A stretch of DNA of 64,000 nt, from the NCBI RefSeq assembly GCF_000175575.2, contig NZ_CP005986.1, positions 1,618,125 to 1,682,124 on the forward strand, read 5' to 3'. The first letter of the stretch is position 1. Each line of letters starts with the position of its first letter. Of this stretch, positions 1 through 8,082 are shown one piece after another. Position numbers and translations under genes: made by a program. This stretch comes from Acidithiobacillus caldus ATCC 51756 (GTDB lineage: Bacteria; Pseudomonadota; Gammaproteobacteria; Acidithiobacillales; Acidithiobacillaceae). Under the pieces are notes generated by a model. That model searched no databases. It was not told the DNA's origin and saw nothing but the letters and a program-made list of their open reading frames with translations.

Positions 1-44
1 ACGCCAAGACCGGTAAGGAACTAGCGCGATTCCGGACAGCATAG
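1..44 (+). CDS. C-terminal tail of [NiFe]-hydrogenase large subunit (partial)
   Basis: An open frame enters from the left edge and stops at 42-44, ending in AKTGKELARFRTA. [NiFe]-hydrogenase large subunits of the group 2a/uptake type carry a short C-terminal extension of this kind (D-A-K/R-T-G-x-E-L) after the last CxxC-H motif. A dedicated endopeptidase removes it after nickel insertion. A hydrogenase endopeptidase gene lies 0.8 kb downstream and the hyp operon follows, which supports the reading. Only 13 codons are visible and the catalytic part is outside the window, so this is a context-supported inference. Confidence 0.6.
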   Translation, partial: AKTGKELARFRTA

Positions 45-66
45 CGGTATCCTGTTCCGTCTTTAC

Positions 67-95
67 GCTCTTGACCCGCATAGCTGGTCAAGAGC
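67..95 (+). promoter_or_regulatory. perfect 10-bp stem-loop between hydrogenase tail and first accessory gene
   Basis: GCTCTTGACC (67-76) and its exact complement GGTCAAGAGC (86-95) flank a 9-nt loop. There is no T-run after it, so it is not a standard intrinsic terminator. Sitting between the structural gene end and the accessory genes, it may be an mRNA-processing or partial-attenuation hairpin that raises structural over accessory expression. The structure is seen; the role is inferred. Confidence 0.6.
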
Positions 96-124
96 GATCA
101 ACGGCAAAAAAAAGGACCGCGATC

Positions 125-445
125 ATGAAAGACAACTTTCAAAACGAGGAACGAATCCGAAGGGAAATAGCTCGGTTACTGAAATCTGGACTAAAAACAG
201 AAACGGCGCCGTTTCCAGAAGATAGCGTGGCGTTCGCTGCTATTCTGAGCCGTATTCGAGATGAAGCGGGCAATGATCTTGAAAAGAAACTAATCATAGG
301 TGGCTTTACGAATTATCCAGTAGGAGAGGATAGACAGCGCTGCCAAGAATGTATGTATTATCTAGTGCATCGACGGTGGTGCGATCTTCCGGAGTTGGAT
401 GTGCCAGTGGAGCCGGATTGGTGGTGCAGGTTGTGGCGGATCTGA
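125..445 (+). CDS. HiPIP-like small cysteine protein, copy 1
   Basis: A 106-residue protein. The ATG at 125 is preceded by AAGGA and is preferred over a TTG at 71 that lies inside the upstream stem-loop. The N-terminal ~60 residues are charged and helical. The C-terminal third carries four cysteines spaced C-x2-C-x9-C-x14-C, the last in a W-W-C-x-x-W context. High-potential iron-sulfur proteins use the same order (CxxC, C, then G-W-C-x-x-W) to bind a 4Fe-4S cluster. A role as electron carrier for the adjacent hydrogenase is inferred. It is a paralogue of the next gene, with identical cysteine spacing. No signal peptide is seen. Confidence 0.6.
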   Translation: MKDNFQNEERIRREIARLLKSGLKTETAPFPEDSVAFAAILSRIRDEAGNDLEKKLIIGGFTNYPVGEDRQRCQECMYYLVHRRWCDLPELDVPVEPDWWCRLWRI

Positions 446-508
446 CGCGCGATCGAAGATTTGTCGGAGACGCGATGCTTGGTGTAAGTCTAAAAACTGG
501 AGACATTA

Positions 509-850
509 ATGAGCGATGAACCTATGCCTAATAGCGCAGAAGATAGTCGATTGCGGCAGGAAATAGGAGAGCTTCTGCACGCCGGCTTAACGACGGAAGT
601 TGAACCTCGGGCCTATGAATTTGAGTTGATTCAGAGAATTGTGGCAGAACTACAGGACCTGCCCCGATCCGATCTCAGAGGGAAACTTGTGAAAGCTGGA
701 TTTACCGCAGAGCCATATCGCGGTGACGAAGGGATAGAAGAGGCTTGTGAAACCTGTATGTATTACCTATCGCAAAGGCGATTTTGTCAGTTACCAGAAT
801 TAATGCTACCAGTTGAGCCGAACTGGTCCTGTCGCTTGTGGCGAATATGA
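509..850 (+). CDS. HiPIP-like small cysteine protein, copy 2
   Basis: A 113-residue paralogue of the preceding gene with the same layout: a helical N-terminal half, then C-x2-C-x9-C-x14-C and the shared ending CRLWRI. Both copies keep the CMYYL block after the first cysteine pair and a V-E-P-x-W segment before the last cysteine. Tandem retention suggests two related electron carriers or a heterodimer serving the hydrogenase. Its stop overlaps the start of the endopeptidase gene (ATGA), indicating translational coupling. The cofactor is inferred from cysteine pattern only. Confidence 0.6.
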   Translation: MSDEPMPNSAEDSRLRQEIGELLHAGLTTEVEPRAYEFELIQRIVAELQDLPRSDLRGKLVKAGFTAEPYRGDEGIEEACETCMYYLSQRRFCQLPELMLPVEPNWSCRLWRI

Positions 851-1347
851 AAAGACGTATGGTCATTGGTTGCGGTAATCTATTTCGGCGGGATGACGGG
901 ATTGGGATTCACGTCATAGAGCGACTACGTAAGGAGCAGGTTCCGAACGATGTCGAGCTCTTCGATGCTGGAACTTCCGGACTAGAGATCCTTTTCCAGG
1001 CTCGTGACTGTCATGAACTAATCATCATTGATGCATGCCGCAGCAAGAGCGAACCGGGTGCTGTATTCAAGGTGCCTGGGAGCGAGCTGCCGCTGTCTTA
1101 CACACCCACGCTTACCTTGCATGACTTTCGCTGGGATCATGCCTTGTACGCAGGTACGCGTCTATTCGGAGAGAACTTTCCGAAATCCGTCACTGCATTT
1201 CTCATAGAAGGAAGTGACTTTGGTTTCGGTGATAACCTCAGTAAGGAGGTTCGTCATGCGCTTCCTATAGTGGTCCAGCAGGTTTTAGCCTTTTTGGTAG
1301 CTCCTCAAGAGACTTGCAATGGAAGACTTGACCCAAGTGAAACTTGA
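847..1347 (+). CDS. hydrogenase maturation endopeptidase (HyaD/HupD family)
   Basis: This protease clips the C-terminal extension of the [NiFe]-hydrogenase large subunit after nickel insertion. The start MKRRMVIGCGNLFRRDDGIG carries the family's G-x-G-N-x-x-x-x-D-D-G-x-G motif, whose acidic residue is a nickel ligand. D-A-G-T-S-G-L and I-I-I-D-A follow, the other conserved blocks. Length, about 166 residues, is normal. ATG 847 overlaps the upstream stop as ATGA and is preferred over GTG 838. It probably acts on the subunit whose tail is seen at position 1. Confidence 0.9.
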   Translation: MKRRMVIGCGNLFRRDDGIGIHVIERLRKEQVPNDVELFDAGTSGLEILFQARDCHELIIIDACRSKSEPGAVFKVPGSELPLSYTPTLTLHDFRWDHALYAGTRLFGENFPKSVTAFLIEGSDFGFGDNLSKEVRHALPIVVQQVLAFLVAPQETCNGRLDPSET

Positions 1348-1675
1348 ACTGCCGCTTCGCCGGGGGTTCCTTCAAATCCCGTTCCAACCTCATCAACACT
1401 ACCTTGGGGGGTGTGAGGTAGTGGCTTTCCTTTGGTGTGACCCGTGGATTGAATGTATTCCGTTGCACAACGAGGCGGTGGGAGGATTCCTGTTGAAGGT
1501 GTGCAACCGAGACGGGGACCGGGCGGTAGATCTTCGTGGCTTTCTCCGCGAATGCATGCTCGATGACTCTGTTGATCAGATATTGTCTTTTTCTTGGAAC
1601 GCCAATCACGTCGCGTGGCGAACGCGATGGATTTCCGGAACCAAGCGATCGCCGGGCCCGGCGGACAAAAGATAG
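1319..1675 (+). CDS. hypothetical protein in hydrogenase operon
   Basis: A 118-residue soluble protein whose ATG lies 29 bp inside the end of the endopeptidase gene, a coupling style seen throughout this operon. Visible features are several tryptophans and a D-L-R-G-F-L-R-E-C segment, but no metal-binding motif or membrane segment. The family was not recognised. Position and strand suggest a hydrogenase accessory protein. Confidence 0.55.
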   Translation: MEDLTQVKLELPLRRGFLQIPFQPHQHYLGGCEVVAFLWCDPWIECIPLHNEAVGGFLLKVCNRDGDRAVDLRGFLRECMLDDSVDQILSFSWNANHVAWRTRWISGTKRSPGPADKR

Positions 1676-1765
1676 TTTTCACTATATGCAACCCTAGTTG
1701 ACACGCGACTTTTCTTCGAGTAACCTTTTACTGAGGGCTTTGTTTTTCAGGACCGGGCGTTACTC

Positions 1766-2758
1766 ATGGGGTGCAACATGCCGGAAACACGAGCAACTAC
1801 GGACTTCAACTCTGCAATTCGAATAGCGCGGGATCCCCGGATTCCTGCTGGGGAGCGTGCAGAGATGCTGATGGAGATTGCGCTTGGTCTGCAGCGGAGG
1901 CCCCACGAACCTACCGATCTGGCCTATGCAAATGATCTTTACAATGAAGCTTTGCAGATCTGTCCGAAGGATGACCGGCTTCTTTATGGCCGCCTTCTGG
2001 CCGGCCAGGGCAGCGCGTTAATGGCTATACCAGAAGGTCATGAACTTTTGCAGCAGGCTCTGGAGCGATTCCAGTCGGCAGAGGTGACGCTGCGGGATCT
2101 GGCGACACCGGAGGAACTTGCTGAATTGGAGATGAATATAGGCTTGGTTTTGCAGACCTTGGCGGTGGAAGGTAAAGCCCATTTTGCAGATGCTGTTCGT
2201 CGCTATCATAGCGCACTTAAGATATTTACTGCGGAAAATCATCCCCGAGAATTTGCGATTATTCAGAACAACATAGCAACCGCTTATCTGTCGATGACCA
2301 TGGGAGAAGAGGCGGGTAAAATGCGCGAGGCGCTTGCTGTGCAAGCCTACGAAGCGGCTCTCAAAGTCCTTCGATTGGAAGACCATCCTAACGAATATGC
2401 TATGCTACAGAATAATCTAGGCAATGCGTTGCAGTATGCGAGCAGCTCCCACCCTGTAGAGAATAATCTCCGAGCGGTGCAGTGCTATGAAGAGGCGCTC
2501 AAGGTGCGTACTGCCACCGATCGTCCACTGGAATATGCAAATACGATAAGCAATCTAGCAAATGCGTTAAGTAATTTACCCGACGATTCTGAACGACCAG
2601 AACTTGGACAGTCGAAAAATCTTGACCGAGCCCGGTACCTCTATGCTGAGGCGGAAGCGATATTTCGAGAGCACGGTGAAGTAGCTAAAGCTCGGCTGGT
2701 AGCCGAAACGCTCCAAGAGATCCGAGAGTATATGTTTGGCGCAGACCGTGTACACTAA
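1766..2758 (+). CDS. tetratricopeptide-repeat protein
   Basis: A 330-residue protein built from helical repeats of TPR type: units such as A-x-x-x-Y-x-x-A-L-K-V and Q-N-N-L-G-N-A recur from about residue 60 to 290. ATG 1766 is used; a second ATG lies at 1778. Hydrogenase operons of the group 2a and 1h types commonly carry a TPR gene next to NifU/Rieske and NHL genes, as here. A scaffolding role for assembly or for a partner electron carrier is inferred. The domain type is clear; the function is not. Confidence 0.8.
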   Translation: MGCNMPETRATTDFNSAIRIARDPRIPAGERAEMLMEIALGLQRRPHEPTDLAYANDLYNEALQICPKDDRLLYGRLLAGQGSALMAIPEGHELLQQALERFQSAEVTLRDLATPEELAELEMNIGLVLQTLAVEGKAHFADAVRRYHSALKIFTAENHPREFAIIQNNIATAYLSMTMGEEAGKMREALAVQAYEAALKVLRLEDHPNEYAMLQNNLGNALQYASSSHPVENNLRAVQCYEEALKVRTATDRPLEYANTISNLANALSNLPDDSERPELGQSKNLDRARYLYAEAEAIFREHGEVAKARLVAETLQEIREYMFGADRVH

Positions 2759-2777
2759 GTGAAAGGAGAGTGTCTCT

Positions 2778-2993
2778 ATGTTTATATATCCCTTGAGTTT
2801 TTCCGGAATGACCATAGCCTGGATCATGGTTGGCACACTTTTGGGCATGGTTGCGGGCGCTGTATCGGGAATGGTAATTGGGGGAAAAGCCTTGGGAGAT
2901 TATAAACTAGCAGCAATGATGGGCAGCATGTACTCCACTATGCCCGTGTTACCTGGGATAGTAATCGGCGTTATCGTTTTGGCCATCTGTTAA
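2778..2993 (+). CDS. small two-helix membrane protein
   Basis: A 71-residue protein, almost entirely hydrophobic, with two predicted transmembrane helices joined by a short G-K-A-L-G-D-Y-K loop. GGAG lies 8-10 nt before the ATG. It may anchor or assist the hydrogenase at the membrane together with the next small membrane protein. The family was not recognised; the role is inferred from context. Confidence 0.6.
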   Translation: MFIYPLSFSGMTIAWIMVGTLLGMVAGAVSGMVIGGKALGDYKLAAMMGSMYSTMPVLPGIVIGVIVLAIC

Positions 2994-3020
2994 ATCATCT
3001 GATTGCCGGAGATCGCAAAA

Positions 3021-3245
3021 ATGTGGGATATGGTTTGGAATTCTGCGGGATTATTCCTTAGGGGAAAACTGTTTAAGGATACGCGGAAGGTCTTGTTGCT
3101 ACTGCTGGCCAATATCGTCCTTGCCGCGATTCTGACCGTAGCGGTCTATGTGGCTACCAGCTCGTTTGCTTTGGCATGCATTATCGCAGGAGTCATATCC
3201 GGGGCACTGCAGCCGTTGTTGTTCGCTAAACTGAAGTACGCTTAG
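3021..3245 (+). CDS. small two-helix membrane protein
   Basis: A 74-residue protein with two hydrophobic helices (about residues 22-45 and 48-68) and a basic segment in front. The ATG at 3021 has GGAG nine bases upstream and is preferred over the TTG at 3003. It ends one base before the NifU-Rieske gene. It pairs with the preceding small membrane gene and probably helps membrane attachment of the hydrogenase electron path. Not recognised as a named family. Confidence 0.55.
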   Translation: MWDMVWNSAGLFLRGKLFKDTRKVLLLLLANIVLAAILTVAVYVATSSFALACIIAGVISGALQPLLFAKLKYA

Positions 3246-3246
3246 T

Positions 3247-4182
3247 ATGGATGCGCGGCCTCAAAATGCCAACACGTCGCTGTCTGAACCATCCGGACAA
3301 GCCCGGGTCGGTGAGATGATCGATTGCCGAGATCTTGACGTAGATCTGGCTCAGATTGGTAGCCTCGAAAAGGTACTGGATGGGTGGGATGAAACCCAGA
3401 AGCGCACTGTGAACGCGTTGCTGAACGCGTGGGAGGATGTCTACCGAGAGGCCTTTCGAAGACTAATTCGTAGCCTTCGTGAAAATCCTGAGACGTTGGT
3501 CGTGCTACGGGGCGCAGCGCAGGATCCATATCTTTATGCCGTGTTGCGTAGCCTTGGTCTAGTTAAAGCTTCCTTGCAGGAACGTATTGAATCAGCGCTG
3601 GATGGTGTGCGGCCAAGTCTCGAAGGGCATGGTGGTAACGTGGAATTGGTGGAAGTGCGCCCTCCAGATACCGTCGTCTTGCGGCTGCTGGGCTCTTGTC
3701 ACGGTTGCCCGTCCTCTTCACTTACCCTCAGCGAAGGTGTGGAGCGGGCGATTCGAGAAGCCTGTCCAGAGATTGTTCATATTGAAACAGCCAACCAAAA
3801 TATCACCAAGACAGCGGAACCCTCCTCCGGCATACAATACATTAGTCCCTTCGCGATCACTGGTCGACATCGCTGGGTTTCTCTCTTTCCGCTAAGCGAT
3901 CTGCCCGTCCGCCAGACGATTTCTCGCGAATTTGGTCGAGAATCCCTAATTTTCTGGAGAAATAAACAAGACGTGGTGCGTTGTTACCGTAATGCTTGCG
4001 GACATCTAGGATTGCCGTTAGATGGTGGCGATGTTAATCGCGACGGAGTGCTTACCTGCCCGGCCCATGGCTTCCGCTTCCACTTGGATAGCGGGGAGTG
4101 TTTGACGGTACCCGAGATCCAACTTGATGTTCGCGCAGTGCGTGTGCTGAACGGAATGGTTCAGGTGCGGAAGGAGGATTAG
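3247..4182 (+). CDS. NifU C-terminal domain fused to Rieske [2Fe-2S] domain
   Basis: A 311-residue two-domain protein. Residues ~110-185 form a NifU C-terminal (Nfu-type) Fe-S scaffold with G-G-N-V-E-L and the conserved C-H-G-C pair. Residues ~210-305 form a Rieske ferredoxin domain with C-G-H and, 17 residues on, C-P-A-H, the two Cys and two His ligands of a [2Fe-2S] cluster. Similar fusions occur in uptake-hydrogenase operons. The protein could deliver or carry electrons between the hydrogenase and its acceptor. Both domain calls rest on visible ligands; the partner is inferred. Confidence 0.85.
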   Translation: MDARPQNANTSLSEPSGQARVGEMIDCRDLDVDLAQIGSLEKVLDGWDETQKRTVNALLNAWEDVYREAFRRLIRSLRENPETLVVLRGAAQDPYLYAVLRSLGLVKASLQERIESALDGVRPSLEGHGGNVELVEVRPPDTVVLRLLGSCHGCPSSSLTLSEGVERAIREACPEIVHIETANQNITKTAEPSSGIQYISPFAITGRHRWVSLFPLSDLPVRQTISREFGRESLIFWRNKQDVVRCYRNACGHLGLPLDGGDVNRDGVLTCPAHGFRFHLDSGECLTVPEIQLDVRAVRVLNGMVQVRKED

Positions 4183-4184
4183 GT

Positions 4185-5381
4185 ATGGAGCAGTTCGTAT
4201 CCTTGCGCCAGAAACACATATCTGCACGGTCAGGAGGTCGTGCCGCAAGCGCGGCTTTTTTGCTCTCGAGTGGTGCGCGAGTTATTCTCGGTGAACAAAT
4301 GCAGCCGAAGGGTGTTGTAGGTGCTGTTGTGCCTAGTCGGGAAACCCTCTTTGGGCCCAGAGGTGCGGCTGTCACAGCGGACGGCGCTCTTTGGGTATGC
4401 GATACAGGTCATCATCGCCTCTTGGGTTGGAATGCGTGCCCGAAGGTAGATGGACAGGGTGCCGATCATATAATTGGACACGCCGATTTTTCTTCGGAAG
4501 GGCGTAATGGGCACAGTGATGTAGGTGTGACTACACTTAATGTCCCCACGGGTATAGTCGGTATTGGACAGGGCTTGGCGGTAGCCGACGCTTGGAACCA
4601 TCGTGTTTTGATCTGGCGAGAAGCACCGCGCAGAACCCAGCAACCGGCTGATTTGGTCCTGGGGCAAGCCGATTTTTCGGGATCAGAGATAAATCGTGGG
4701 AATAATCATCCTTCTGCGAATACCTTGTTCTGGCCATACGGGGTGCACTGGGATGGCGAACGCCTTTACGTCGCGGACACCGGGAATCGACGGGTGCTTT
4801 GGTGGGACGGATTGCCCGTTAGAAACGGCCAGGCTGCAGACGGTGTGCTCGGCCAGCGTGACTTTGTTTGCCGCGACGAGAACGCCGGTGGTGCTCCCTC
4901 CGCTATGAGTATGCGGTGGCCGCACGCAGTCACGCGACTCGGTTCATATTTAGCTGTCGCTGACGCTGGTGACAATCGTGTTCTGATTTGGTCCCACCTA
5001 CCTGCTACCAATGGACAGTCCGCGGATTTTGTTCTCGGACAGCGCGACGCTACAGCGGATGCGCATAATCAGGGGGAGTACTATCCAACCGCATCCAGCT
5101 TCAATATGCCCTACGGAATCAGCGCCTTCGCTGATCTTCTGGTTGTGGCGGATACTGCGAATAGTCGCCTATTAGGTTGGCGCGTGGATGAGATAGCAGA
5201 AGGAGCTCCGGCATCGGTATTGGCTGCTCAACCAGATTTTGGTAGCAAAGGTGATAATCGTTGGGGGACCCCCCAGCGCGATAGTTTATGTTGGCCCTAC
5301 GGTATTCAGGCTGCAGGCTCCACTCTTATTGTGGCCGATTCCGGTAACAACCGAGTACTGCTTTGGGATCGACTAGCATGA
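4185..5381 (+). CDS. NHL-repeat beta-propeller protein
   Basis: A 398-residue protein with about six repeats of NHL type: V-A-D-T-G-N-R-R-V-L-x-W, V-A-D-A-W-N-H-R-V-L-I-W and similar units, each preceded by G-Q-x-D-F. The fold is expected to be a beta-propeller used for protein contacts. No signal peptide is evident. NHL genes accompany NifU/Rieske and TPR genes in this kind of hydrogenase operon. It follows the Rieske fusion with a 2-bp gap and its stop overlaps hypF as ATGA. The exact role is not known to me. Confidence 0.85.
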   Translation: MEQFVSLRQKHISARSGGRAASAAFLLSSGARVILGEQMQPKGVVGAVVPSRETLFGPRGAAVTADGALWVCDTGHHRLLGWNACPKVDGQGADHIIGHADFSSEGRNGHSDVGVTTLNVPTGIVGIGQGLAVADAWNHRVLIWREAPRRTQQPADLVLGQADFSGSEINRGNNHPSANTLFWPYGVHWDGERLYVADTGNRRVLWWDGLPVRNGQAADGVLGQRDFVCRDENAGGAPSAMSMRWPHAVTRLGSYLAVADAGDNRVLIWSHLPATNGQSADFVLGQRDATADAHNQGEYYPTASSFNMPYGISAFADLLVVADTANSRLLGWRVDEIAEGAPASVLAAQPDFGSKGDNRWGTPQRDSLCWPYGIQAAGSTLIVADSGNNRVLLWDRLA

Positions 5382-7789
5382 ATACCGTATTTGCTGATGA
5401 GCCGCATGGTGAGTGCATCCGTGTGCGTGGTCTGGTGCAGGGGGTGGGATTTCGTCCTACCGTCTGGCGCTTGGCGCAGGAGCTAGCTCTTACTGGAGAG
5501 ATCCTTAACGACAGCGAGGGGGTCCTTATTCGAATCTGGGGTGAAGCAGAAGATCTGAAACGTTTCCTGCCGTCCTTGTTGGAATCTCTCCCACCTCTTG
5601 CACGCATAGACAAACTCGAATGCTCTGACTGGGTGGTTGGAAAACCGCCAGACTCTTTTCGGATTATAGCAAGTGAACGTGGAGCTATCCATACTGGTGT
5701 ATTACCGGATGCGGCGAGTTGCGACGATTGCGTGCGCGAGACTTTGGATCCTTTCAACCGGCGCTATCGGTATCCCTTTACTAACTGTACCCACTGTGGT
5801 CCTCGGTTTTCTATTCTTCGTAAGATCCCCTATGATCGTGCGAACACATCTATGGCGCAATTCCCTCTGTGCGAGGATTGTCGATCTGAATATGAAAACC
5901 CTGACGATCGGCGCTTCCATGCTCAGCCTACTGCTTGTCATGTTTGCGGACCCAAAGCAAGATTGCGCCGCCAAGATGGTTCGCCTTTCAGTCTGGATCG
6001 CTTTACGTCCCTTGACGATATAGACGCCGCCGCAAATCTCCTCCGCACTGGTGAGATCGTGCTTATCAAAGGGATTGGCGGTTTTCATCTGGCTTGTGAT
6101 GCAGCGAACGCAAGTGCTGTAAACAGATTGCGTGAACGCAAAGGTCGTCCGCATAAACCTCTGGCGTTGATGGCTCGGGATATTGAAGTCATCGCGCGTT
6201 ACGCCGAGGTTGGCGAGTTAGATAGACGGGCTCTGCTCTCTAAAGAGGCCCCTATAGTTCTACTCAAAAGACGAGAGCCGTTATCGCTCCCCGACAGTGT
6301 TGCTCCTGGGATGTGTCGGCTAGGGTTCATGTTGCCGTACACACCGTTGCACCACCTCCTGTTACGCCGCTGGGAGCGTCCCATTGTCTTAACCAGCGGC
6401 AATCTGACGGATGCGCCCCAAATCACAGATGAAGTTGAGGCCATCGAGGCGTTGGACGGTATTGCAGATTGGATATTGTCTCACGACCGGACGATCGTAA
6501 ACCGAGTAGACGATTCAGTCGCAGTCGTCGCCGCAGGTGAGTTGCGTCTCCTGCGCCGCGCACGCGGATACGCTCCCGCCCCCTTGTCCCTACCGGAAGG
6601 TTTTTCCGGACTGCCGCAGATCTTGGCGCTCGGATCTGAGCTCAAGAACACTTTTTGTTTGATAAAGGACGACCAAGCCATTCTTTCACAACACATGGGT
6701 GACCTCGCCGATGTTCGGGTATGGGAGGAATACCAAATCCAATTGGCTCGCTATAGGGATCTCTTTGCTCATGAACCCGAGCGAATTGCTATTGATGCAC
6801 ATCCCGGCTATCACGCTAGCCAGTTGGGTCAGAAGATATCTGAGGAATTGGGCTTACCCTTGGATCAAATCCAGCATCACCACGCTCATGCGGCAGCCGT
6901 CTTAGGTGAACGAGCTATTCCCATTGATCATCCACTAATTCTCACCGTGGCTCTGGATGGTCTGGGTTATGGTCTGGACGGCGCTTTATGGGGAGGAGAG
7001 TTGTTTCTAGCTAATTACCATCGTTGTCAACGTATAGGTCGTCTGCTTCCGAGTGCTCTACTTGGTGGTGAGCAGGCCATGCGTGAACCATGGCGCAACA
7101 CTTTGGCTCAGATCTTTTTGAGTATCGGATTAAAGAACTTTATCGAGGAATTCCCTGATCTTGCGATTACCGATTGGTTGAAGAAACAGCCGCTTGCCGT
7201 CTACGAGCACATGTGGCGGCAAGGAACCCGAGCGCCAAGTTGTAGCTCCATGGGACGGCTTTTCGATGCGGTTGCGGCAGCCTGCTCGTTAGCTCCAGAG
7301 CGTCTTAGCTTTGAAGGGCAGGCAGCCATGCTTTTGGAGGCAGCTATCGCCCCGGGGATGATAGAGAAAATCGACGACGGAGCATACCTATTACCGGTTG
7401 TGACCGATGGGGGGCTCTTAGGCCTTGATCCCCGCCCATTATGGCAGCCGTTACTTAGTGATCTTCGCCGAGGTCTCGAGTTATCCGAGATATCTGCGCG
7501 CTTTCACGTAGGCCTAGCGCGGTCGTTGTATTCCTGGATAGAGGAGGGCTTTCAGCGTGCGAACCCAGACAGTCGAAAAATTGTGCTATGCGGTGGAGTA
7601 TTTCAGAACGTAACGCTCTTGGAGCTCCTGCAGACCCAGTTGCAAGACAGTGGTTTTGAGGTCCTGGCTTCCGCTCGGCTGCCCGCCAATGATGGCGGAC
7701 TTTCTTTCGGCCAGGCATTGGTCAGCGCTGCCCGCGCTTTATCTGATAAGCGCGCCCAAACAGAAAGGAGAACGCCATCATGTGTTTAG
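5378..7789 (+). CDS. hypF: carbamoyltransferase HypF
   Basis: HypF makes the thiocarbamate on HypE that becomes the cyanide ligands of the [NiFe] site, using carbamoyl phosphate and ATP. It has an acylphosphatase domain (residues ~10-95, V-Q-G-V-G-F-R), two zinc fingers C-D-D-C..C-T-H-C and C-E-D-C..C-H-V-C, a YrdC-like domain (~205-390) and a Kae1-like carbamoyl-transfer domain with H-H-H-A-H. The length, ~803 residues, is typical. ATG 5378 overlaps the NHL stop (ATGA) and is preferred over TTG 5363. It overlaps hypC by 10 bp. GC is lower than in hypE-B. Confidence 0.95.
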   Translation: MNTVFADEPHGECIRVRGLVQGVGFRPTVWRLAQELALTGEILNDSEGVLIRIWGEAEDLKRFLPSLLESLPPLARIDKLECSDWVVGKPPDSFRIIASERGAIHTGVLPDAASCDDCVRETLDPFNRRYRYPFTNCTHCGPRFSILRKIPYDRANTSMAQFPLCEDCRSEYENPDDRRFHAQPTACHVCGPKARLRRQDGSPFSLDRFTSLDDIDAAANLLRTGEIVLIKGIGGFHLACDAANASAVNRLRERKGRPHKPLALMARDIEVIARYAEVGELDRRALLSKEAPIVLLKRREPLSLPDSVAPGMCRLGFMLPYTPLHHLLLRRWERPIVLTSGNLTDAPQITDEVEAIEALDGIADWILSHDRTIVNRVDDSVAVVAAGELRLLRRARGYAPAPLSLPEGFSGLPQILALGSELKNTFCLIKDDQAILSQHMGDLADVRVWEEYQIQLARYRDLFAHEPERIAIDAHPGYHASQLGQKISEELGLPLDQIQHHHAHAAAVLGERAIPIDHPLILTVALDGLGYGLDGALWGGELFLANYHRCQRIGRLLPSALLGGEQAMREPWRNTLAQIFLSIGLKNFIEEFPDLAITDWLKKQPLAVYEHMWRQGTRAPSCSSMGRLFDAVAAACSLAPERLSFEGQAAMLLEAAIAPGMIEKIDDGAYLLPVVTDGGLLGLDPRPLWQPLLSDLRRGLELSEISARFHVGLARSLYSWIEEGFQRANPDSRKIVLCGGVFQNVTLLELLQTQLQDSGFEVLASARLPANDGGLSFGQALVSAARALSDKRAQTERRTPSCV

Positions 7790-8073
7790 GTATCCCTGGA
7801 AGAATTACCCGTATCGTCAGTACACATGAGAAACGAGCCGAGGTAGATATCAATGGTGTGCGACGTGAAGTAAATGTGGCTTGTATTGTCGATCACGATC
7901 ATCCGCTGGAAAGCTGTATAGACGAGTGGGTCCTCGTCCATGTCGGTTTTGCGATGAGCCGGATCAGTGAGGAAGAGGCTCGTTTGACCCTGGAAGTATT
8001 AACCGAACTTGGAGAGGCCCAAATAGAGATGGATCGTATACGAGACAGTCAATCGGTGGGATTGGCGAGGTAG
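7780..8073 (+). CDS. hypC: hydrogenase assembly chaperone HypC
   Basis: A 97-residue protein starting MCLGIPGRI, whose Cys2 binds the Fe(CN)2CO unit shuttled from HypD to the large-subunit precursor. The conserved A-E-V-D and V-L-V-H-V-G-F-A blocks are present. It overlaps the end of hypF by 10 bp, with an AGAAAGGAG ribosome site inside hypF. Length and motifs are normal for the family. Confidence 0.95.
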   Translation: MCLGIPGRITRIVSTHEKRAEVDINGVRREVNVACIVDHDHPLESCIDEWVLVHVGFAMSRISEEEARLTLEVLTELGEAQIEMDRIRDSQSVGLAR

Positions 8074-8082
8074 AATGATCGC

